Below are positions 59,914 to 64,000 of a DNA stretch of 64,000 nt, in pieces. The stretch comes from Micromonospora violae. Lineage in GTDB: Bacteria; Actinomycetota; Actinomycetes; Mycobacteriales; Micromonosporaceae. The notes under the pieces were generated by a model. The model worked only from the letters and a program-made list of their open reading frames with translations. It searched no databases and was not told the DNA's origin. Location: the NCBI RefSeq assembly GCF_004217135.1, contig NZ_SHKK01000001.1, forward strand, positions 4,650,001 through 4,714,000. The letters are read 5' to 3'. The number at the start of each line of letters is the position of its first letter. Position 1 is the stretch's first letter. Position numbers and translations under genes: made by a program.

Positions 59914-62058
59914 GTGGACTTTCCGGAGCTGGCCGCCCGCACCCGCCGGTTCAGCCACGGCGCGCCACGCGATGTCTCGGTGGCTGAGGACGGCTCCCGG
60001 GTGATCTTCCTGCGCTCCGCCGGCCCCGAGGATCCGGCGGACGCGCTCTGGTTACTGGACGTGGGCACCGGCGAGGAGCGGCTGGTCGCCGACCCGGCGA
60101 CCCTGCTGGGCGAGGGCGGCGACGTCCGGTCCCTCACCCCCGGTGAACGCGCGCTGCGCGAACGGCTGCGGCTCAGTGCCGCCGGCATCGGCTCGTACGC
60201 GTTGGACTCGGCCGGTCGGGTTGCGGTGTTCGCGCTGGCCGGGCGGTTGTTCCGGGCTGACCTGGTGCACGGTGACGTGGTGGAGGTGGCGGCGGTCGGC
60301 CCGGTGCTGGACCCTCGTCCGGACCCGAGCGGGCAGCGGCTGGCGTACGTGACGGACGCGGCCGACGGTGTGCGTCGGGGCGAGCTGCGGGTGATCGACC
60401 CGGACGGCACCGACACCCTGTTGGCCGGCGAGGACGCCGGGGTGAGCTGGGGGTTGGCCGAGCACATCGCGGCGGAGGAGTTCGGCCGGTTCCGGGGGTA
60501 CTGGTGGGCGCCGGACGGTCGGTCGGTGCTCGCCGCCCGGGTCGACGAGTCGCGCCTGGAGCGCTGGCACCTGCACGACCCGGCGGAGCCGGCGAGCCCG
60601 CCGACGGCCGTCGCGTACCCCCGGGCTGGTGGGCCGAACGCGGAGGTCAGCCTGCATCTGCTGGACCTGGACGACGGCTGGGTCGACGTGCACTGGGACC
60701 GGGAGACGTACCCGTACCTGACCGGGGTCAGCTGGGGTGAGGGCAGCCCGTTGATCACGGTGCTGCGCCGCTCACAGCAGCACGGGCTGGTGCTGGCGGT
60801 GGACCCACGGACGGGTGAGACGCAGGTGCACGCCGAACTGGCCGACCCGCGGTGGGTCGAGCCGATCGCCGGCACTCCCGCGCACCTGCCGGACGGCCGG
60901 GTACTGGTCGGCGGGGAGTTGGCCCACGACGGGTACGACGCCCGCTGCCTGTTCGCCGACGGCACCCTGCTCACCCCGCCGTCGCTGTACGTGCGGCGGG
61001 TGGTCGGTCGGCTGCCGGCGGTCGCGGGCCCGGCCGACCTGCTGGTGGAGGCGAGCGACGGCGAGCCGAGCGAGCGGCACCTGTTCCGGGTCCGCACCAC
61101 CATCGGCGGTGGGGTGGACGCGCGCCGGCTCACCACCGATTCCGGGTGGTACACGGCGGCGGTCGGCGGGGACGTCCTCGCCGTCGGCGTCGCCTCTCTC
61201 GATCATGCCGGGGTGCACTGGACGGTTCGTCGCGGCGATCAGGAGATCGCCGAGCTGCGGTCGTTCGCCGCCACCCCGCCGTACTCTCCGCTGCCGCTGC
61301 TGGAACGGGTGACCGATCGGCGGCTGCCGGCGGCGGTGCTCTACCCGGACAACCACGTGACGGGGCGGCGGCTGCCGGTGCTGCTGGACATCTACGGCGG
61401 CCCGGGGCACCAGGAGGTCGTGGCGGCGCGGGCCGCGTGGTTGGAGCGGCAGTGGTGGGCCGACGCCGGGTTCGCGGTGGTCACCATCGACAACCGGGGT
61501 ACGCCGGGCGTGGCGCCGTCGTTCGAGAAGGCGATCCACCGGCGGGTCGCCGACGTGATCCTCGCCGACCAGATCGACGCGCTGACCGCGCTCGCCGGCA
61601 AGCACCCCGATCTGGACCTGGAACGGGTGGCGGTGCGCGGCTGGTCGTTCGGGGGGTGGCTGGCCGGGTTGGCCGTGCTCCGCCACCCGGAGCTGTTCAA
61701 GTGCGGCATCGCGGGCGCACCGGTGAGCGACTGGGCGTTGTACGACACCGCGTACACCGAGCGTTATCTGGGGTTGCCGGAAGACGGCCTGGACCTTTAC
61801 GCGCACCACTCGCTGGTCGAGTTGGCCGCCGAGCCGGTCACCGGGCCGGACCAGGCCCGCCCGTTGCTGCTGGTGCACGGGCTGGCCGACGACAACGTGG
61901 TGGCCGCGCACACGCTGCGGTTGTCGGCGGCGCTGCTGAGCTCGGGCCGCCCGCACGCCGTGCTGCCGCTGACCGGGGCCACCCACATGGCCGCGAACGG
62001 CACCGCCGAGCGGCTACTCCCCCTGGAGCTCGAATTCCTCCGTACCCATCTGCGGTGA
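59914..62058 (+). CDS. S9 family prolyl oligopeptidase/DPP IV-like peptidase
   Basis: 714 residues from GTG 59914. An N-terminal eight-blade propeller-like region carries AEHIAAEEFGRFRGYWWAPD, including the Glu-Glu pair that binds the substrate N-terminus in DPP IV-type enzymes. The hydrolase domain has the nucleophile in RGWSFGGWLAGLAVL (Ser578), Asp659 in HGLADDNV and His691 in TGATHMAANG. No signal peptide is seen, so it probably acts in the cytoplasm on short peptides, as an aminodipeptidase. Divergent from mshB. Confidence 0.9.
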   Translation: MDFPELAARTRRFSHGAPRDVSVAEDGSRVIFLRSAGPEDPADALWLLDVGTGEERLVADPATLLGEGGDVRSLTPGERALRERLRLSAAGIGSYALDSAGRVAVFALAGRLFRADLVHGDVVEVAAVGPVLDPRPDPSGQRLAYVTDAADGVRRGELRVIDPDGTDTLLAGEDAGVSWGLAEHIAAEEFGRFRGYWWAPDGRSVLAARVDESRLERWHLHDPAEPASPPTAVAYPRAGGPNAEVSLHLLDLDDGWVDVHWDRETYPYLTGVSWGEGSPLITVLRRSQQHGLVLAVDPRTGETQVHAELADPRWVEPIAGTPAHLPDGRVLVGGELAHDGYDARCLFADGTLLTPPSLYVRRVVGRLPAVAGPADLLVEASDGEPSERHLFRVRTTIGGGVDARRLTTDSGWYTAAVGGDVLAVGVASLDHAGVHWTVRRGDQEIAELRSFAATPPYSPLPLLERVTDRRLPAAVLYPDNHVTGRRLPVLLDIYGGPGHQEVVAARAAWLERQWWADAGFAVVTIDNRGTPGVAPSFEKAIHRRVADVILADQIDALTALAGKHPDLDLERVAVRGWSFGGWLAGLAVLRHPELFKCGIAGAPVSDWALYDTAYTERYLGLPEDGLDLYAHHSLVELAAEPVTGPDQARPLLLVHGLADDNVVAAHTLRLSAALLSSGRPHAVLPLTGATHMAANGTAERLLPLELEFLRTHLR

Positions 62059-62067
62059 ACCCCGCAG

Positions 62068-62451
62068 TCACCACCGTTCCACGAGGTGTTCCCGGCCCGG
62101 CGGCGGCTCGTACGGCTCGGGCCAGTAGTCAACGATTTTGCTGATCAGCCCATCTTCGGAGAGCTCCAGCCAGACGCACGCGTCCTGGTGCTCGACGCCC
62201 ACCCGACCGTCGAGCAACAGGGCGGCGAGGCGGCCATCGGCGATCACCCGTATCGGGTGGAGGTGCCAGTCGCCCGGGTACTCGGTGTTGAACCGCAGGA
62301 AGGCGTCCTTGCCACGGATGCGCTCCCGGGTCTGCGGCATCTCGTAGACCACATCATCGGTGAGCAGGGCGGCCAACCCGGACCAGTCGCGGCGCTCCAG
62401 AAGATCGACGTAGGCGTGCGCGGCCTGCCGGGCCATCGAGGTGTCATCCAC
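62068..62451 (-). CDS. NTF2-like/SnoaL-fold protein
   Basis: 127 residues from GTG 62451. HAYVDLLERRDWSGLAALLT, DDVVYEMPQTRERIRGKDAF and ELSEDGLISKIVDYWPEPYE are the usual elements of the NTF2-like fold: helix, then strand with a polyketide-cyclase-like pocket. There is no proof of catalysis; such small proteins are often isomerases, hydrolases or ligand-binding. Convergent with the S9 peptidase gene, nine bases apart. Confidence 0.8.
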   Translation of the reverse strand: MDDTSMARQAAHAYVDLLERRDWSGLAALLTDDVVYEMPQTRERIRGKDAFLRFNTEYPGDWHLHPIRVIADGRLAALLLDGRVGVEHQDACVWLELSEDGLISKIVDYWPEPYEPPPGREHLVERW

Positions 62452-62572
62452 GGCCCGGACCCTAGCCCTCACCACCGACACCTCGGGGTGCTCGTCGCTG
62501 GCGCGCGCTGCTTTCGTGAATCTTGGACACTTTCCGTTAGCGGGGCCCGCCTCCAGTCACGCCGGCATGGTG

Positions 62573-62998
62573 TCAGGACACCGACGGCGGCCAGCGGTGC
62601 GTACGCCACTGGTTCCATGTCGCGAAACCGGCCGGTGGGTCGTCAATGGGTTCGGTGCCGGCGAGTTCGCCTGGCGTCGGGACGTCGATGATGGCAGCCC
62701 ACTCGGCGAGTTCCTCGTCGGACATGGGCCACGTCGTGTGTGGCGCTTCGGCCTGGCGTTGATCGAGCCGTCGGCGCTGCTCGGCAGGGGTGAGTTCGAA
62801 GTAGCGCAGCTCTACCGTCGCACCGAGGTCGGCTGCCGCCTGCCGCAGCGCGGAGCGCTCGTCTCGACTCCACAGGCCGTAGTCGATCACCACGTTGTTG
62901 CCGAGTTCGAGGGCCCGCAGGCCGATCTCGATGAGCCGCCCTTCGATGACGCCCTGAGCCGATGGCGGATTCTCGTGCCCGTAGAGGGCTGACAGCTG
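62573..62998 (-). pseudogene. 5'-truncated P-loop kinase (zeta-toxin/AAA-like)
   Basis: The frame reads QLSALYGHENPPSAQGVIEG, RLIEIGLRALELGNNVVIDY and GLWSRDERSALRQAAADLGA, ending GFATWNQWRTHRWPPSVS. Homologous small ATP-binding kinases begin with a GxPGSGKST loop and a DEW motif just before this point; both are missing, and upstream the frame meets a TGA at 63014-63016. The break coincides with the left edge of the IS607-like remnant, so the element probably removed the 5' part. From an internal start a 106-residue peptide could still be made. Confidence 0.75.
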
Positions 62999-63017
62999 CC
63001 GGCGTGTCGGTCGTCAG

Positions 63018-63314
63018 TTGTGCTCACTGGTCGGCATGGTTGGCGTCGTGCCCACCTACCGGATCGGCCGCCTGGTCATGGTCGGAGATCCGGTCACTGG
63101 AACGGCGGCCGAGGCCGGGCGGACCGTGGTGTATGCCCGGGTGTCGTCGGCCGATCAGAAGGCGGATCTGGACCGTCAGGTCGCCCGGGTGTCCGTGTGG
63201 GTCACCGGCCAGAAGCTCGGCGTGGCCTCGCTGTGCGCCCGCCTGTCCGGTCGTCGCGCCGCCGCGAACCGCGCCCGCCGCGTAGTCGAAGCCGCCGCCG
63301 AGGCTCGGGTGTGA
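63018..63314 (+). pseudogene. tnpA: IS607-type TnpA serine recombinase, internally deleted
   Basis: 98 codons remain of a protein usually near 200. VPTYRIGRLVMVGDPVTG is the end of the MerR-type DNA-binding part, and RTVVYARVSSADQKADLDRQ carries the nucleophile serine of the serine recombinase fold. Shortly after, at VSVWVTGQKLGVASL, it jumps to the C-terminal end CARLSGRRAAANRARRVVEA. The rest of the catalytic core and the N-terminal helix-turn-helix are missing, so it should be inactive. It overlaps tnpB by four bases (GTGA), the normal IS607 layout. Confidence 0.8.
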
Positions 63315-64000
63315 AGACGATCCAGGCGTACCGGTTCGCCCTCGACCTCACCCCGGGCCAGGAACGTGACGTGCTCGCGCATGCTGGGGCGGCTCGGGTC
63401 GCGTTTAACTGGGCGCTCGTGAAGGTCAAGGCGGTCATGGACCAGCGGACCGCCGAGCGATCCTACGGCGTGCCGGACGAGGCGTTGACGCCGTCGCTGT
63501 CATGGTCCCTCGCTGGTCTACGCAAGGCGTGGAACGCCGCTAAGCCCGGGGTTGCGCCGTGGTGGGGTGAGGTGTCGAAGGAGGCGTTCAACACCGGCTT
63601 GGAAGCCCTCGCGCGCGGCGTGAAGAATTGGGCCGACTCCCGCAGGGGCGCACGGGCCGGGCGACCGGTCAGGTTTCCCCGGTTCAAGTCCCGCCGCCGC
63701 ACTGCACCATCCGTGCGGTTCACCACCGGGGCGATCCGGGTCGAACCCGACCGCATGCACGTGGTGCTGCCGAGGCTGGGTCGGTTGAAGCTGCACGAGT
63801 CGGCCCGCAAACTCGCCCGGCGTTTGGACAACGGCACCGCCCGGATCATGTCCGCGACCGTGCGGCGCGGCGGCGGACGCTGGCACGTGTCGTTCACCGT
63901 CGAGGTCGAACGGGCCGAGGGCGCCCCTGCCCGGCCGCGGTCGGTCGTTGGCGTGGACGTCGGGATCACGCACCTTGCGGTGTTGTCCACTGGCGAGTTG
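63311..64000 (+). CDS. tnpB: TnpB-family RNA-guided nuclease, N-terminal part (runs off the window)
   Basis: 230 codons from GTG 63311 are open to the right edge with no stop or frameshift. KTIQAYRFALDLTPGQERDV and AARVAFNWALVKVKAVMDQR are the TnpB helix-turn-helix start, VRFPRFKSRRRTAPSVRFTT the conserved middle, and SVVGVDVGITHLAVLSTGE begins the RuvC domain with catalytic Asp216 in GVDVG. TnpB proteins of IS200/605/607 elements are omega-RNA-guided endonucleases related to Cas12. The remaining RuvC Glu and Asp, zinc finger and right-end omega RNA lie outside the window, so integrity is unproven. Confidence 0.88.
   Translation, partial: MKTIQAYRFALDLTPGQERDVLAHAGAARVAFNWALVKVKAVMDQRTAERSYGVPDEALTPSLSWSLAGLRKAWNAAKPGVAPWWGEVSKEAFNTGLEALARGVKNWADSRRGARAGRPVRFPRFKSRRRTAPSVRFTTGAIRVEPDRMHVVLPRLGRLKLHESARKLARRLDNGTARIMSATVRRGGGRWHVSFTVEVERAEGAPARPRSVVGVDVGITHLAVLSTGEL

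Overview
The window is very GC-rich DNA from an actinomycete. Codon use, the gene families (WhiB7, AdnAB, MshB, mycoredoxin, XRE-DUF5753/DUF397 pairs, SigE-type ECF sigma) and the gene order point to Micromonosporaceae, probably Micromonospora or a close relative. The genus is an inference from remembered protein and neighbourhood patterns, because no search could be run. It looks like ordinary chromosome with a few accessory insertions. There is no CRISPR array, prophage or large biosynthetic cluster.

Layout. 1-7.7 kb: the 5' tip of purC, a sugar-type ABC solute-binding lipoprotein, a secreted subtilase, two identical initiator tRNA genes each with its own promoter and terminator, and an ECF sigma factor translationally coupled to a membrane protein. 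7.9-22 kb: a block whose order resembles, from memory, the mycobacterial Rv3193c-Rv3202c region: UPF0182 membrane protein, PDZ/Lon-like protease, zincin hydrolase, ThiF-like protein, ABC1 kinase, whiB7, uvrD2 and mycoredoxin. 22-29 kb: MFS exporter, XRE/DUF397 pair, NudC-like Nudix enzyme and an M16 peptidase pair. 29.3-32.5 kb: a sulfonate/nitrate-type ABC transporter operon ending in its probable Rrf2 repressor. 33-42 kb: DEAD-box helicase, cold-shock protein, and the giant AdnA/AdnB break-resection helicase-nucleases. 42-46 kb: tandem LOG-family genes, dapE and dapD. 46-54.6 kb: a second subtilase, a maltose-type acetyltransferase, a small P-loop kinase, a SIMPL protein, tyrA and an M48 protease. 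54.6-60 kb: dapC, a 7Fe ferredoxin, a GNAT enzyme, two membrane proteins and mshB. 60-64 kb: an S9 peptidase, an NTF2-like protein, a kinase remnant, and a degraded IS607-type element whose tnpB runs off the window.

Shared themes. DNA repair and stress: UvrD2, AdnAB, WhiB7, and mycothiol-linked redox (MshB, mycoredoxin). Diaminopimelate/lysine synthesis: dapC, dapD and dapE. Sulfur or nitrogen uptake under Rrf2 control. Secreted proteolysis: two subtilases, plus M16, M48 and S9 enzymes.

Most notable signals: (1) the whiB7 leader, with an AT-rich-element promoter, an 82-codon leader ORF and an intrinsic terminator before whiB7; (2) paired CCTA-N9-TAGG operators before the Rrf2-linked ABC operon; (3) a family of 77-bp intergenic palindromes plus related TGATCA-ended inverted repeats; (4) a C-tract/palindrome/G-tract structure just upstream of adnAB; (5) a NudC homologue lacking all four zinc cysteines; (6) an apparent CTG start for dapC; (7) a kinase gene lost at the edge of a decaying IS607-type element that still carries an open tnpB.
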